A stretch of DNA of 62,584 nucleotides from Capsulimonadaceae bacterium (GCA_031292625.1 JARLGU010000055.1:1-62584), one strand, 5' to 3'. Shown: positions 1-8,612, numbered from the stretch's first letter. Notes: generated from the sequence alone by a model not told the origin. Made by a program: numbers and translations.

Positions 1-281
1 CGCAACCGGCGCGGGCGGAGCGAAGACCACCGGCGTAGGCGCGACCGGCGCGGGCGGAGCGATGACCACCGGCGTTGGCGCGACCGGCGCGGGCGGAGGG
101 ACGACCACCGGCGTAGGCGCGACCGGCGCGGGCGGAGCGATGACCACCGGCGTTGGCGCAACCGGCGCGGGCGGAGCAATGACCACCGGCGTTGGCGCGA
201 CCGGCGCGGGCGGAGCAATGACCACCGGCGTTGGGACGACCGGCGCTGGCGGAGGGACAACCACCGGCGTTGGCGCGACGC
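1..281. repeat. 39-bp tandem repeat, about 7 units, continuing off the left edge
   Basis: Seven near-identical 39-bp units follow one another, differing at a few positions such as gcgatgacc versus gggacgacc. The unit is a multiple of three. On the minus strand it reads as a 13-residue proline-rich unit (PVVIAPPAPVAPT), so it lies inside the coding sequence of the WD40 gene and forms a linker. The plus-strand reading of the same repeat (Thr-Gly-Val-Gly-Ala) is a shadow. Confidence 0.9.
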
Positions 282-2478
282 CTTTCCAGTAGAGGACGAC
301 GATTGCGGGTTCTGAATATCCGTTCTCATCCGACGCGATCACGCTCACCTTGCAGTCTCGTTCAGGGATAAGCATGGAAATCGACGTGGCCGATTGACCG
401 TTGCCATGCGCAAAAGGCGTAGGGCGGCCGTCCACAAGCACACGGACATCCTTAGGCGGCGCTCCAGATGCCGTGTGGACTTCATACGAAATCGTTACGG
501 CGCTTTTCGTTACGAAGGAGCCGGATTCCGGCGATGAGATCAGCACGACCGGCGGATGCTTGATCGCTACGACATTTGCCGGCGGTTCCACGACCGGGAC
601 GGAGTTAGCGCCGGAATGCTTGCGCGCTTCGTCATTGGCTTCGCTCACCGCCTTATCCTCGTCGAGCGTCGTGAGCACCCTGGCAAGCACGTCGGGCCGG
701 TAGTACCGGTTGCGGAAGCGGGACGCGCCGAAAAAGTCGTAGTCGGCGGCGCTCTTGGGCCGCTCGACCATCCAGCCGATCAGGTCTTCTCCGCCGGCGG
801 AGCAGTCGTAGTAACCGGATGGCGTATGTAGTACCCATCGTGCGTAGTCGGCCTGCGGAAAGAAGCTGCAGATTTCGATTAGATCCGGGAGGCGATACCA
901 GCGCACCGTGCCGTCGCCAAGCGTCGCAACCGCAACATTGGCGTCATGGGAGACGTTGACATGGTAGACCGGCGCGGGCACATCGATCCGGAAAACAAAG
1001 TGCGCGGCGTCCTTGTTTTGCAAGACACCCGAGTAGAGGGACCACGCGGTCCCGACGACAAACGTCCTTGCGTCGCTTGCGAAGGCGTGGCAGTACGCAA
1101 TCTCGTTGGACCTGTCGCCGGTCTGGTTGGGGAAGCTAAACTGCCGTCCGTTTACGCGAATGCCGCCAACGGTGTTGGAAGAGACCTCGGCATTTGGCAC
1201 GGATGTGACTGGAGGAGACAGATCCTTGCAGCGCGCCGCTGCCTCGTTTGCCGAAAAGGTCAGTGACGACCGATCGCGCATCGAAAATCGAAGACCGCCG
1301 GACGGACGGACGATTCCAATCGTCGCGGCGTCCCCGGACAAAAGCAGGTCCGGCTGGTCGGCGCGGTTGTCGATAATTCCCGCGTCCTGGAATATGTGCA
1401 TCTTCCTGTCCGAATCGATGAAGCCCAGACGCGGGCTCTCGCAGGCGAAGAGGACGATTTCGGCATTGATCGGGGCAAGTTGCGTGATGCCGCCATTGAC
1501 CGGCTCGCTATCCTGCGGGCGGTCGGACATAAAATTGGGCCACGTGCGCACGACGCAAGCTTTCCGCTCACGCGTCGATTGCTGCCCCGCGTATAACGTA
1601 CCGTTCGCCGACCACGCGACGACGCTGAACACGCTGGTTTCCGTAGCATTAAGGGTCGAGACGACGGAAAGTTTAGGAATCGAGAAAATCGTAATTCTGC
1701 CGGAGTCCGCATAACCGACCGCGACGTGCTTGCCATCGGGTGAAAAGCGCGCGGAAAACGGCGTATGCTCCAGCGTCGTTTGTGAGATCTGTCTCAGGTT
1801 GTCGTCGTAGAGCCGCAGAGTGTGGTCGATGCCGCCCGCCACGATGATCCCTGTCCTCGCAAAATCCAGGGCGTAGATGCTGCCCGTGAAGCTGGCGTCG
1901 CTTGCGATCTCCTTGTAATGGCCGGTCTCATAGAGCCTGATGCCGCTGCTTCCGAGCGCGACCGCGATCTTGCCGCCGTCAGGACTGTACGCTAGGGAAA
2001 GAGGCACGTTGGGCAGACCGGAGATAACCGCAGCGGATGCGCCTGTTTGGCGATCGTAAATGTAAACGTCGAAGAGCGGGTGGTTGACGGTCGAATCTGG
2101 ATCGGATGTCCAGCCAGCGCAGGCGATCCGGCTGCCATCGGGACTGATCGACACCGCATAAAGCTGCCCGATGTTGCCGCCGCCGATCGGAGGGCGGATC
2201 GTTCTTAGGAGTTGACCGGATTCGAGGCTCCAGACGCGAACGGTCTTGTCATCGGATGCGGTTGCAAGATAGCGCTTATCCCGGTCGATGGACACGGCAT
2301 TGATGTTCGCCGAGTGCATCCCGTTTTCCAGACGTAGAAATGGGCCTCCGTCTTCCTTCGCCGCTCCCAGCGCAGAACTACCACCGATGAGGGCGAAGAT
2401 GACAGCGAGCATAAAGAGTGCGCGCTTTGGTCCATCAAAAAATGCCATTGTCGTAAGCAGCGTAGGGGCGACCGCCAT
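1..2478 (-). CDS. Secreted WD40-repeat protein with proline-rich linker, C-terminus off the window; probable caspase-family (orthocaspase) protein
   Basis: An uninterrupted minus-strand frame runs from ATG 2478 (alternative ATG 2448; an in-frame TGA lies just upstream) to the window edge, about 826 codons. The N-terminus carries a Sec signal (hydrophobic LFMLAVIFALIGG, then SALGA). Beta-propeller repeats follow, with typical WD signatures such as ATASDDKTVRVWSLESG and FSPDGKHVAVG. After the propeller comes a segment with GYYDCSAGGEDLIGW and FRNRYYRPDVLARVL, then an Ig-like part (VLISSPESGSF) and the 13-residue Pro/Ala/Val repeats. As I recall it, that order (WD40, GYYD..GEDLIGW, FRxRxYRPDV, Ig-like) precedes the p20 caspase domain in bacterial WD40-caspase proteins. 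The caspase domain would lie beyond base 1 and is therefore inferred, not seen. An alternative is a WD40 scaffold with a different effector domain. Confidence 0.85.
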   Translation of the reverse strand, partial: MAVAPTLLTTMAFFDGPKRALFMLAVIFALIGGSSALGAAKEDGGPFLRLENGMHSANINAVSIDRDKRYLATASDDKTVRVWSLESGQLLRTIRPPIGGGNIGQLYAVSISPDGSRIACAGWTSDPDSTVNHPLFDVYIYDRQTGASAAVISGLPNVPLSLAYSPDGGKIAVALGSSGIRLYETGHYKEIASDASFTGSIYALDFARTGIIVAGGIDHTLRLYDDNLRQISQTTLEHTPFSARFSPDGKHVAVGYADSGRITIFSIPKLSVVSTLNATETSVFSVVAWSANGTLYAGQQSTRERKACVVRTWPNFMSDRPQDSEPVNGGITQLAPINAEIVLFACESPRLGFIDSDRKMHIFQDAGIIDNRADQPDLLLSGDAATIGIVRPSGGLRFSMRDRSSLTFSANEAAARCKDLSPPVTSVPNAEVSSNTVGGIRVNGRQFSFPNQTGDRSNEIAYCHAFASDARTFVVGTAWSLYSGVLQNKDAAHFVFRIDVPAPVYHVNVSHDANVAVATLGDGTVRWYRLPDLIEICSFFPQADYARWVLHTPSGYYDCSAGGEDLIGWMVERPKSAADYDFFGASRFRNRYYRPDVLARVLTTLDEDKAVSEANDEARKHSGANSVPVVEPPANVVAIKHPPVVLISSPESGSFVTKSAVTISYEVHTASGAPPKDVRVLVDGRPTPFAHGNGQSATSISMLIPERDCKVSVIASDENGYSEPAIVVLYWKGVAPTPVVVPPPAPVVPTPVVIAPPAPVAPTPVVIAPPAPVAPTPVVIAPPAPVAPTPVVVPPPAPVAPTPVVIAPPAPVAPTPVVFAPPAPVA

Positions 2479-3177
2479 CGAAGACGTTGCGCCTCAAGAA
2501 ATGCCCGGTTAGCCGTCGCATCGACGGAGACGGAGCGGTTGTTCCGAGGCCTGCATATCAAAGTTAGTTTACCGCATCGTTTGACGACGACTGGCTTAGT
2601 ATGAAAAAATTCACGCTCCATTGTCGTTTTGCCGCCAATCGTTGCATCACTCTCCCCAAGCAGCCATGCTTGACGCATGTTAACGGCGAGCATTATGGAC
2701 GCTAGCTCCCTATTTCGTACCCTAAAGCGGTAACTTCTGAAACGGACGACAGATACGATCAGGACGGAAGCGCACTGTATGGAGGTTTGGAAATGGTTTA
2801 GCGAAAGAAGGGGGATAGCGCTTGAAGATTCAAGATGCCCCTTACGACCGGACTGGCCGCAGCTCGCCCGCCGCACACGGCGTTTCATTGCTAAATGCCG
2901 TGTGCGCTCCGTCTAAATCCTCTCTTTCGCAGACAGGGGGGGCGCATCTACTAATATCAACGATTGTCACCGATATTGGCTCGGTTTCCGGCCGTGAACG
3001 ACCGGCCTGAGATGTCAAACCCCATCAATGGGGCTGCTGGCTCACGAAAATGCTGGCCGTCTACCGATGAGGCCCGTTCACGGGCTTTCTCAACACAGGC
3101 CGGCCCTTTCAGGACCGGACTCGCGCCGCTGTTAACAGTTATAGATTCGATCGCCCTGCTTTCGCAGACGGTTTGTG
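2479..3177. other. Intergenic region with a strong hairpin and a 182-bp repeat
   Basis: No convincing gene was found between the divergent WD40 and LacI genes. A perfect inverted repeat lies at 2872-2906: CGCACACGGC pairs with GCCGTGTGCG, extended by GTTT/AAAT, around a 7-nt loop. It has no T-tract, so it may be a transcript-ending or protective hairpin. The 182-bp repeat at 2943-3124 is listed separately. The remaining ~450 bases show nothing recognisable. Confidence 0.6.
2943..3124 (+). repeat. 182-bp structured repeat, copy A (pairs with 62344-62527)
   Basis: About 92% identical, without indels, to 62344-62527, in the same orientation, with roughly 14 substitutions counted by eye. It contains several short hairpins: GGCCG/CGGCC, CCCCAT/ATGGGG, GCCCG-TTCA-CGGGC and CCGG-CC/GG-CCGG. 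A long-range pair CCGTGAACG/CGTTCACGG is also possible. On the minus strand a ~55-codon frame ends at the same TGA in both copies, but copy B has an internal stop, so coding is doubtful. It is probably a dispersed structured repeat or non-coding RNA. Confidence 0.75.
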
Positions 3178-3218
3178 TTGACAACCGGTTGTCCTCATGA
3201 TACAATGCAACCGGTTGC
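3178..3218 (+). promoter_or_regulatory. LacI-gene promoter with two LacI-type operators
   Basis: TTGACA (3178-3183) and TACAAT (3201-3206) are separated by 17 bp, a near-consensus sigma-70 promoter. Two perfect LacI/GalR-type palindromes overlap it: ACAACCGGTTGT at 3181-3192, touching the -35, and GCAACCGGTTGC at 3207-3218, just after the -10. They share the AACCGGTT core with a centre CG, as LacI-family operators do. This arrangement predicts tight autorepression. The expected transcript start (about 3213) leaves a leader of only ~15 nt without a Shine-Dalgarno sequence. Confidence 0.88.
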
Positions 3219-3228
3219 CCTTTCCATT

Positions 3229-4242
3229 ATGCCGACGATTAATGACATTGCGAAACGCTGCGGGATCAATAAATCGACCGTCTCCCGCGTCATCAATAAC
3301 ACCCCAGGTAAAGTGAGCGCCCGTACGCGCGAGCAGGTTCTACTGGCCATCCGGGAGATGGGCTATCAACCGAGCGTATTTGGGCGGGCTCTCTCGATGA
3401 AGCGCTCGAACACCATTGGGGTTGTCACCTGGCTGCACAATCACCTTCTTGCAATGCCGTATTTTGCGGCCATCGTCAGCGCTGTGCTCGATGAGGCGAC
3501 TCAGGCGGGAATGACGATGGCATTGTTTAACGGGAACGTCTTTGCGCCGCAATATCCGGGAAGATTGATCTTTTCGGATGGCCGCTGCGATGGCCTTATT
3601 ATCATCGGCTCATGGAAATTCGAGGGGCTGGTCGATGCGCTCTTGGAGGCGGGCCTCCCCTTTGTCGCCGTAAACAGCGGCGAGCTGCCAGACGGCTGCG
3701 ACTCGCTCGATATCGATAACGTGGATGCCGGCCGCATCGCCACCCAGCACCTAATTGACCTTGGGCACAAGCGCATCGCATTCTGCGACGATAGCGCGTA
3801 CTCGCCATTTTCCCGGCAGCGTTATGACGGCTATGCGGCGGCAATGTCAGCGGCAGGCCTCGCGGTTGACGAGCGTTTGCTGCTTAACGGCGATTCCACG
3901 GAGTCGAGCTATCAGCGCGGTCTTCGCGCGGCAGGTATGGTCCCGGACCTAACGGCGATCTTTTGTACCGGGGATCAAATCGCGCTGAGCCTCATACAGG
4001 GGCTGCGCGACGCGGATGTAAGGGTCCCGGCTCAAGTTTCGGTGCTTGGCATCAACGGCGAAACGTGTGGAGAGGTCTCGGCGCCGAAATTGACGACGGT
4101 TAGCCAAAGGCTCGAGGATCTCGGGACGGAGGCCGCGCGGATGCTGCTCGCTCGAATCGAAGACCGCTCCCTACCGCCGCGAAACATCGTCTGGCCGATT
4201 GAACTCGTCGTTCGAGAATCGACGGCCCCGCCTCTCGGTTAG
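3229..4242 (+). CDS. LacI/GalR-family transcriptional regulator
   Basis: 337 aa. The N-terminal helix-turn-helix is visible at residues 1-24 (MPTINDIAKRCGINKSTVSRV) with the hinge helix after it; the rest is a periplasmic-binding-protein-like sugar-sensing domain (ICTGDQIA-like FCTGDQIALSLIQGLRDADVRVP near residue 245, GEVSAPKLTTVSQ near 285). ATG 3229 is chosen because the HTH begins directly there; upstream in-frame starts fall inside the promoter. Twin operators sit on its own promoter. The gene is followed 78 bp later by a secreted glycoside hydrolase in the same direction, so it probably controls that enzyme in response to a sugar. The ligand cannot be told from sequence. Confidence 0.93.
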   Translation: MPTINDIAKRCGINKSTVSRVINNTPGKVSARTREQVLLAIREMGYQPSVFGRALSMKRSNTIGVVTWLHNHLLAMPYFAAIVSAVLDEATQAGMTMALFNGNVFAPQYPGRLIFSDGRCDGLIIIGSWKFEGLVDALLEAGLPFVAVNSGELPDGCDSLDIDNVDAGRIATQHLIDLGHKRIAFCDDSAYSPFSRQRYDGYAAAMSAAGLAVDERLLLNGDSTESSYQRGLRAAGMVPDLTAIFCTGDQIALSLIQGLRDADVRVPAQVSVLGINGETCGEVSAPKLTTVSQRLEDLGTEAARMLLARIEDRSLPPRNIVWPIELVVRESTAPPLG

Positions 4243-4320
4243 CGTCGGCACATTGAGGACAACAGCCTTATCTTTGCTTGGATATCTTGCACTCCCACGA
4301 TGGGATGCGCCAGGAGGACT

Positions 4321-6954
4321 GTGAAATTGGGAATTCGACAATATCTGCGTCTCGCCGGAATATGTGCGGCCCTGGTTGCGTCCACGTCGACGCTGGCGTG
4401 GGCCGATCCTGCCGCGATGTTCCCGTTCGTCGCCGATTGGGACAACGCGCCGGCCGGCAGCGCCATCGACGTCTCCGCGCTGAACGCAAAGCCCGCCGGA
4501 GCGAACGGGCGGATCGTGGTCAGGGACGGACATTTCGTCGAGTCAAGAACGGGACGGCGGGTGAAGTTCCTGGGAGTCGACTTTACGGGAGCGGCGGATT
4601 TTCCGACTCACACGGACGCTGATAAGATCGCTCTTCGCCTGGCCCGCATGGGCGTCAATATCGTTCGCATCCACCATCATGATTCGCGCTCGATGCGCGG
4701 CGCCGCAGCGCTCTGGGAGCGAGGCACTGGCCCCGCGAAGTTCTCCGCCGACGGCCAGGAGCGCCTCGACTACTTGATCTCTCAGTTCAAGAAACAAGGG
4801 ATCTATGTCAACCTGAACCTGCACGTCAGCCGCTCCTATATTCCGTCCGACGGATTCCCGGATTCGGTTCTGCAGATTACCACCGAGTTCGACAAGCGCG
4901 TCGACAACTACGATCGCCGTATGATCGAGCTACAGAAGCAGTTCGCGCACGACTACCTCGCACACGTCAATCCGTATACAGGCCTCAGCTACGTCGACGA
5001 CCCGTGCGTTGCGGTTGTCGAAATCAACAACGAAAACTCGCTGGTCTCGTGGGGGCCCGAACGAATTTCGTTTTTCGATCAATTGCCGGAGCCGTTCCGA
5101 GGCGAACTGATCGGTCCGTGGAATGCGTGGTTGAAGAAGAAGTACGGAACCGATGCCGCTCTGCGGAAGGGGTGGCTTCCGGCCGCGCCGGCGAACGCTC
5201 AGGCAGGCGCGCTGTTGCCGGCAGGCGCGAACTTCCCTGCGTGGAACCTCGAAGATGCTACGAAGGCGGCGAAGGCGACGGCATCAACGTCACCCAGCGC
5301 GGAGGGGGCGGCCGATGTGCGAATCGATTGTCCGGTCAAGCCCGACGCGGACTGGAAGGTGCAGGCGAAGCTCGGCGGCCTCAACTTTGTTGAAGGCGTG
5401 GCGTATATTCTGACATTTCGCGCGAAAGCCGACGGGGATCATCCGGTCAGCGTCTACGCTGGCATCGAGCAAGCGGACTGGCACGGGAACGGCCTGCACC
5501 GCGCTCTTGACCTGAAATCTGACTGGCAGTCTTACCGCATGCCCTTCATCGCATTAAACGTCGTTCCGCAACACGGACGAATCGTTTTCTCGGTCGGCGG
5601 CGCGACAGGAACCGTTTGGCTCAGCGATGTTCGCCTGAAGGAAGTCGCTGTAGACGATGTCATCCCCGCGACACAGTCCCTCGCAGCGGGCAATATCGAC
5701 ATGCCGGCAAGCGGCACGGCTCCGGCCGCCGCGGACTGGACGCAATTCCTGGTCGATGCGGAGCGCGCTTACGCCGATGAAATGCGGGCGTACCTGCGCA
5801 AAGATCTTGGCGTAAAGGCCTGTATTGTCGACACACAGATGGAGTACGGCGGACTTTCCGCGTTTTCTCGCGAGGCAGGCAGCGATTACGCGGATGGGCA
5901 CGCCTACTGGCAACACCCGAAATTCCCCGGAAAGCCATGGGACGGGGCAAACTGGCTGATCGGCAACTCGCCGATGGTTAACGATCTAGCTGACGGCAAG
6001 ACCGTGACGCTTCACCGGCTCGCGTTCGACCGGGTTGCCGGAAAGCCGTTCACCGTGTCCGAATACAATCATCCCGCGCCCAGCGATTACCAGGCGGAGA
6101 TGATGCCGTTCCTGGCGAGCTACGCCGCCCTGCAGGACTGGGACATGGTTTATCCCTTCGACTACGGAAGGTACGACGCAGCGCAGCCGCGCGACCGGAT
6201 ACAGAGTTACTTCGCAATAGCGCAGAACCCGGCGAAAGAGGCGTTCTATCCGCTCGCGGCGTTGCTCCTGCGGGCAGACGAAATTGCCCCGCTGGCATCG
6301 ACGACGACGCTCAATATTGCCCCCTCGGCGATTGAAGCCGCCGGCGATGCGTCTCGCGAATGGACCAGCGCAAACGGCGGCAAACCGGTCGACTTGCTTG
6401 CATCCCGCATCCAGGCGAGAGTCGCACCGGACGCCGTCGCCAGCACGCTCACCGTACAGACGGACAAACGAGCAAGCACCTCGTCCGTTACCGTTCAGCG
6501 CAATAGCGCCGGAGCGGTTTACGTGGCTCAGGGCAGGGCCGCCGTTACGGCAACCGGCTTCGTCGGCGGGCAGACAATCAACATGGGACCGGCGACAATT
6601 ACGTTCCCGTCGTTCGGCAACAATTTCGCGTCCCTGATGCTTGTTTCGCTCGATGCCAAGCCGCTCGCCGTTTCGAGCCGCTTGCTTCTGGCGATCACGG
6701 GCAAGGCGGAAAACCTCGACATGGTCTGGAACGCCGATCGCACGAGCGTCAGCAACCATTGGGGGCACGGCCCCGTGCAGGCGGAAGGCGTTCCGGCTAC
6801 ACTCGTGATCGCGAACACGGCCTTGCGCCGCGTTTGGGCGCTCGATTCTACCGGTGCGCGCACGACAGAGGCGCCCGTGACGATCAAGAACGGCAGGGCG
6901 ACGTTCGATATCGCTCCGTCGTATCACACGGTCTGGTACGAGATCGGCCGCTAA
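4321..6954 (+). CDS. Secreted clan GH-A-like glycoside hydrolase with an inserted carbohydrate-binding-like domain
   Basis: 877 aa from GTG 4321 (AGGAGG at 4312-4317; ATG 4300 and TTG 4327 are alternatives). A Sec signal ends near ALVASTSTLAWA. A first (beta/alpha)-barrel half contains FLGVDFTGAADFP, VNIVRIHHHD and VVEINNENS, where Glu238 is the likely acid/base. Residues ~340-450 look like a CBM4/9-type jelly roll (FRAKADGDHPVSVYAG through TVWLSDVRLKEV). The barrel then resumes, with TVSEYNHPAP where Glu581 is the likely nucleophile. The C-terminus is beta-rich. The sequence resembles GH5/GH42-type clan A enzymes, but I cannot assign a family or substrate. LacI-linked expression suggests induction by a plant or microbial glycan sugar. 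It acts outside the cytoplasm. Confidence 0.8.
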   Translation: MKLGIRQYLRLAGICAALVASTSTLAWADPAAMFPFVADWDNAPAGSAIDVSALNAKPAGANGRIVVRDGHFVESRTGRRVKFLGVDFTGAADFPTHTDADKIALRLARMGVNIVRIHHHDSRSMRGAAALWERGTGPAKFSADGQERLDYLISQFKKQGIYVNLNLHVSRSYIPSDGFPDSVLQITTEFDKRVDNYDRRMIELQKQFAHDYLAHVNPYTGLSYVDDPCVAVVEINNENSLVSWGPERISFFDQLPEPFRGELIGPWNAWLKKKYGTDAALRKGWLPAAPANAQAGALLPAGANFPAWNLEDATKAAKATASTSPSAEGAADVRIDCPVKPDADWKVQAKLGGLNFVEGVAYILTFRAKADGDHPVSVYAGIEQADWHGNGLHRALDLKSDWQSYRMPFIALNVVPQHGRIVFSVGGATGTVWLSDVRLKEVAVDDVIPATQSLAAGNIDMPASGTAPAAADWTQFLVDAERAYADEMRAYLRKDLGVKACIVDTQMEYGGLSAFSREAGSDYADGHAYWQHPKFPGKPWDGANWLIGNSPMVNDLADGKTVTLHRLAFDRVAGKPFTVSEYNHPAPSDYQAEMMPFLASYAALQDWDMVYPFDYGRYDAAQPRDRIQSYFAIAQNPAKEAFYPLAALLLRADEIAPLASTTTLNIAPSAIEAAGDASREWTSANGGKPVDLLASRIQARVAPDAVASTLTVQTDKRASTSSVTVQRNSAGAVYVAQGRAAVTATGFVGGQTINMGPATITFPSFGNNFASLMLVSLDAKPLAVSSRLLLAITGKAENLDMVWNADRTSVSNHWGHGPVQAEGVPATLVIANTALRRVWALDSTGARTTEAPVTIKNGRATFDIAPSYHTVWYEIGR

Positions 6955-6965
6955 CCGTTCAGGTC

Positions 6966-7033
6966 GCCCGCGCGACGTTAACAGCGGTGATAGACGATGC
7001 GGCGTCGACACGCGGACAGCCTTTCGCCAACTG
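6966..7033 (+). repeat. 79-bp repeat family, copy 1 (divergent, without the 5' hairpin)
   Basis: Aligns to 17868-17946 and 23355-23433 over its 3' two-thirds. Shared blocks include GTGATxGACGATGC and GCGTCGACACGCG. All three copies sit just after or between genes. This copy has lost the GGCATTTTTTTGC stem-loop and ends in a strong hairpin (7014-7046). Confidence 0.55.
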
Positions 7034-7046
7034 CGAAAGGCTGTCC
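7014..7046. terminator. 14-bp stem-loop between convergent genes
   Basis: GGACAGCCTTTCGC (7014-7027) pairs perfectly with GCGAAAGGCTGTCC (7033-7046) around CAACT. It lies between the glycoside hydrolase (+) and the phosphofructokinase remnant (-). No long T-tract follows on either strand, so it is a likely bidirectional terminator or stabiliser rather than a textbook one. Confidence 0.65.
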
Positions 7047-7092
7047 GGCGCACCGCGAAGCCAGGCGGTTGTTCCGGCGAAAGCCGCCGTTC

Positions 7093-7617
7093 TCAATCCG
7101 CAATGTACCGGATCCGCTTGTTCACATCCGTGTTTGGCGAATGGTACGGTTGCGTCAGATTGCCGGGCGCGAACGCTGTTCTGAGAATATGTTCGGCGTC
7201 CGATTCGTTGAAGGCGTTCGTGAAGATGGGTTGCAGGTAATCGATCCCGAGTCGTGATGGACGCAACAGTTTCGGATCGAAGAGCGCCGCGGGCATCTTG
7301 CGGGCGTGAATATGCCCCCACTTGTCGCGAAACCGGTTGGCATCGAAGCTGGAGACCTGAAAGCCTCCCGCGCGCGTATGCTGCAGAATCGCAACGTGAT
7401 TGTTGTAGCCTTCCGCGAGCAGGTCAACAGCCTTGCCGCCAAGCTGTGACGCGTAAAACCGGTCGAAATAGATCGGCCGGCCGCCGCGTTGCGTATGTCC
7501 CACCTTTCTGGTAAAGATCGCCTCGCTCGCGGTTTCTCCGCGCCGGTAGCCGCGAAAGAAGTTGTCCCCGATTGCCTCGATCAGCAAATCACGCAACGCC
7601 TCGGCGGCGCCGGTCAA
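7093..7617 (-). pseudogene. 6-phosphofructokinase C-terminal remnant
   Basis: 174 codons from TTG 7617. The segment FTRKVGHTQRGGRPIYFDR, followed by GGKAVDLLAEGYNNHVAI, is the C-terminal substrate-binding part of ATP/PPi-dependent phosphofructokinase (family: GHxQRGGxPxxxDR). The region upstream of the start still reads like the family (DPAGNIRLTGAAEAL). The N-terminal nucleotide and catalytic half (GGDxPG, PxTIDND) is absent, because the SDR gene ends 60 bp upstream. The tail beyond residue ~95 fits the family less well. It is best read as a truncated, non-catalytic relic; the alternative is a short paralogue with a new role. Confidence 0.7.
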
Positions 7618-7676
7618 CCTGATATTGCCGGCCGGGTCCGTAGACCGGTTTGCGGCGTGCGCCGGGGATCGTTGCC

Positions 7677-8612
7677 TTACGCCAGCATCCGCAGCGACAA
7701 ATCCCAGAGGCGATCCGCGTTGGCGGGATCGAGCGCGTAGGGGGCGACGCCGTTAAGGCTCGCCTCGCCTGGGCGGCGCGTGAGAAGTTCGCTCTCGTTG
7801 CAATCGTCGAAGTAGCGCCCTCCGATCCCGTCGAGCAGCGGCGACGTCGCCAGCAGAACCGATGTCGCCGCGCCCTGTTGAACGGTCTTGCGAAGGCTGT
7901 CAGGAAGCGATGCCGGCCGTCGATTGTTGCCGTCGATGTATCGCTGCAGGTTGGTCGCGATCGATCCCGGCATGAGGGCGTTGACGGTGATGCCGTCGCT
8001 GGTCCAACGAGCGTTCGCGGCAACTGCGAAGAGCACGTTGGCGGTTTTTGACTGCGCATAGGCAGCCCACGGGTCGTACGGGCGGAAAGCGAAACGGATG
8101 TCGTCGAAGATCACCGGCGAACGCAGATGAGCGCTGGAACTGACCGCGACGATCCGTGCGCCTCCCGCGGACACGAGCGCGTCGTAGAGGCCCAGCGCGA
8201 GTGCAAAATGGCCAAGATGGTTGGCGGCGAACTGCGTTTCCCATCCCTCGGCCGTCAGCTTCAGCTCGGGGATCGCCATGACCCCGGCGTTGTTGACAAG
8301 GATGTGCAGCGGCCCGTCCCACGCCGCGACAAACGCGTCGATGCTCGCGCGATCGAGCAGCTCGAGCGGCGCGACGTTGACCCGAGGGTTGCCGGTCGTT
8401 GACACAATATCCGCCGCGACCACGGCGCCGGCTTCCGTATTGCGCACCGCAAGCGTGACCTCAGCGCCGCACTGCGCGAGCGCGCGGGCGGTTTCGACGC
8501 CGATCCCGGACGCCGCCCCCGTAACGATCGCGCGCTTTCCGGTCAGATCAATGCCGGCAGCCACTTCGGCAGCCGTTGAGTGAAAGCCGAACGGCGTTGT
8601 GATGCGTATCAT
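7677..8612 (-). CDS. Short-chain dehydrogenase/reductase (retinol dehydrogenase/WWOX-like)
   Basis: 311 aa from ATG 8612, preceded by AGGAG at a good distance. It is a classical Rossmann-fold SDR. The cofactor motif is TGAASGIG (residues ~35-42), followed by NNAG, the active-site serine in AVSSSAH and the YAQSK catalytic Tyr/Lys pair. The ~310-residue length and the IRFAFRPYDPWAAYAQSK context match the retinol-dehydrogenase-like subgroup acting on lipophilic carbonyls or alcohols; the real substrate is unknown. It is last in a merR-SDR-SDR operon, with a 100-bp gap after the upstream SDR, so it is probably induced through the MerR regulator. Confidence 0.88.
   Translation of the reverse strand: MIRITTPFGFHSTAAEVAAGIDLTGKRAIVTGAASGIGVETARALAQCGAEVTLAVRNTEAGAVVAADIVSTTGNPRVNVAPLELLDRASIDAFVAAWDGPLHILVNNAGVMAIPELKLTAEGWETQFAANHLGHFALALGLYDALVSAGGARIVAVSSSAHLRSPVIFDDIRFAFRPYDPWAAYAQSKTANVLFAVAANARWTSDGITVNALMPGSIATNLQRYIDGNNRRPASLPDSLRKTVQQGAATSVLLATSPLLDGIGGRYFDDCNESELLTRRPGEASLNGVAPYALDPANADRLWDLSLRMLA

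Noticed and set aside
62-292. Plus-strand glycine/threonine-rich frame over the 39-bp repeats
   Set aside because: It is the complement of the repeat in the minus-strand WD40 gene; any repeat with unit divisible by three leaves several frames open.
2205-2888. Minus-strand 227-codon frame overlapping the start of the WD40 gene
   Set aside because: No family features; it overlaps the WD40 coding region in another frame, and a large part lies over non-coding sequence.
2872-2906. 14-bp hairpin as an intrinsic terminator
   Set aside because: No T-tract follows on either strand and no gene ends near it; kept as a hairpin only.
3058-3095. Hammerhead-ribozyme-like core in the 182-bp repeat (CCGATGAGG)
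   Set aside because: The stem II sequence is present but is followed by TTTC instead of GAAA, so the catalytic core is not complete on either strand.
2957-3205. Minus-strand frame across repeat copy A ending ...RANIGDNR
   Set aside because: The stop is shared by copy B, but copy B has an internal stop and substitutions are not mostly silent, so the repeat is unlikely to be coding.
7589-8059. 156-codon minus frame between SDR and pfk remnant
   Set aside because: It is in another frame of the SDR gene and rich in Arg/Ser, a typical GC-rich shadow.
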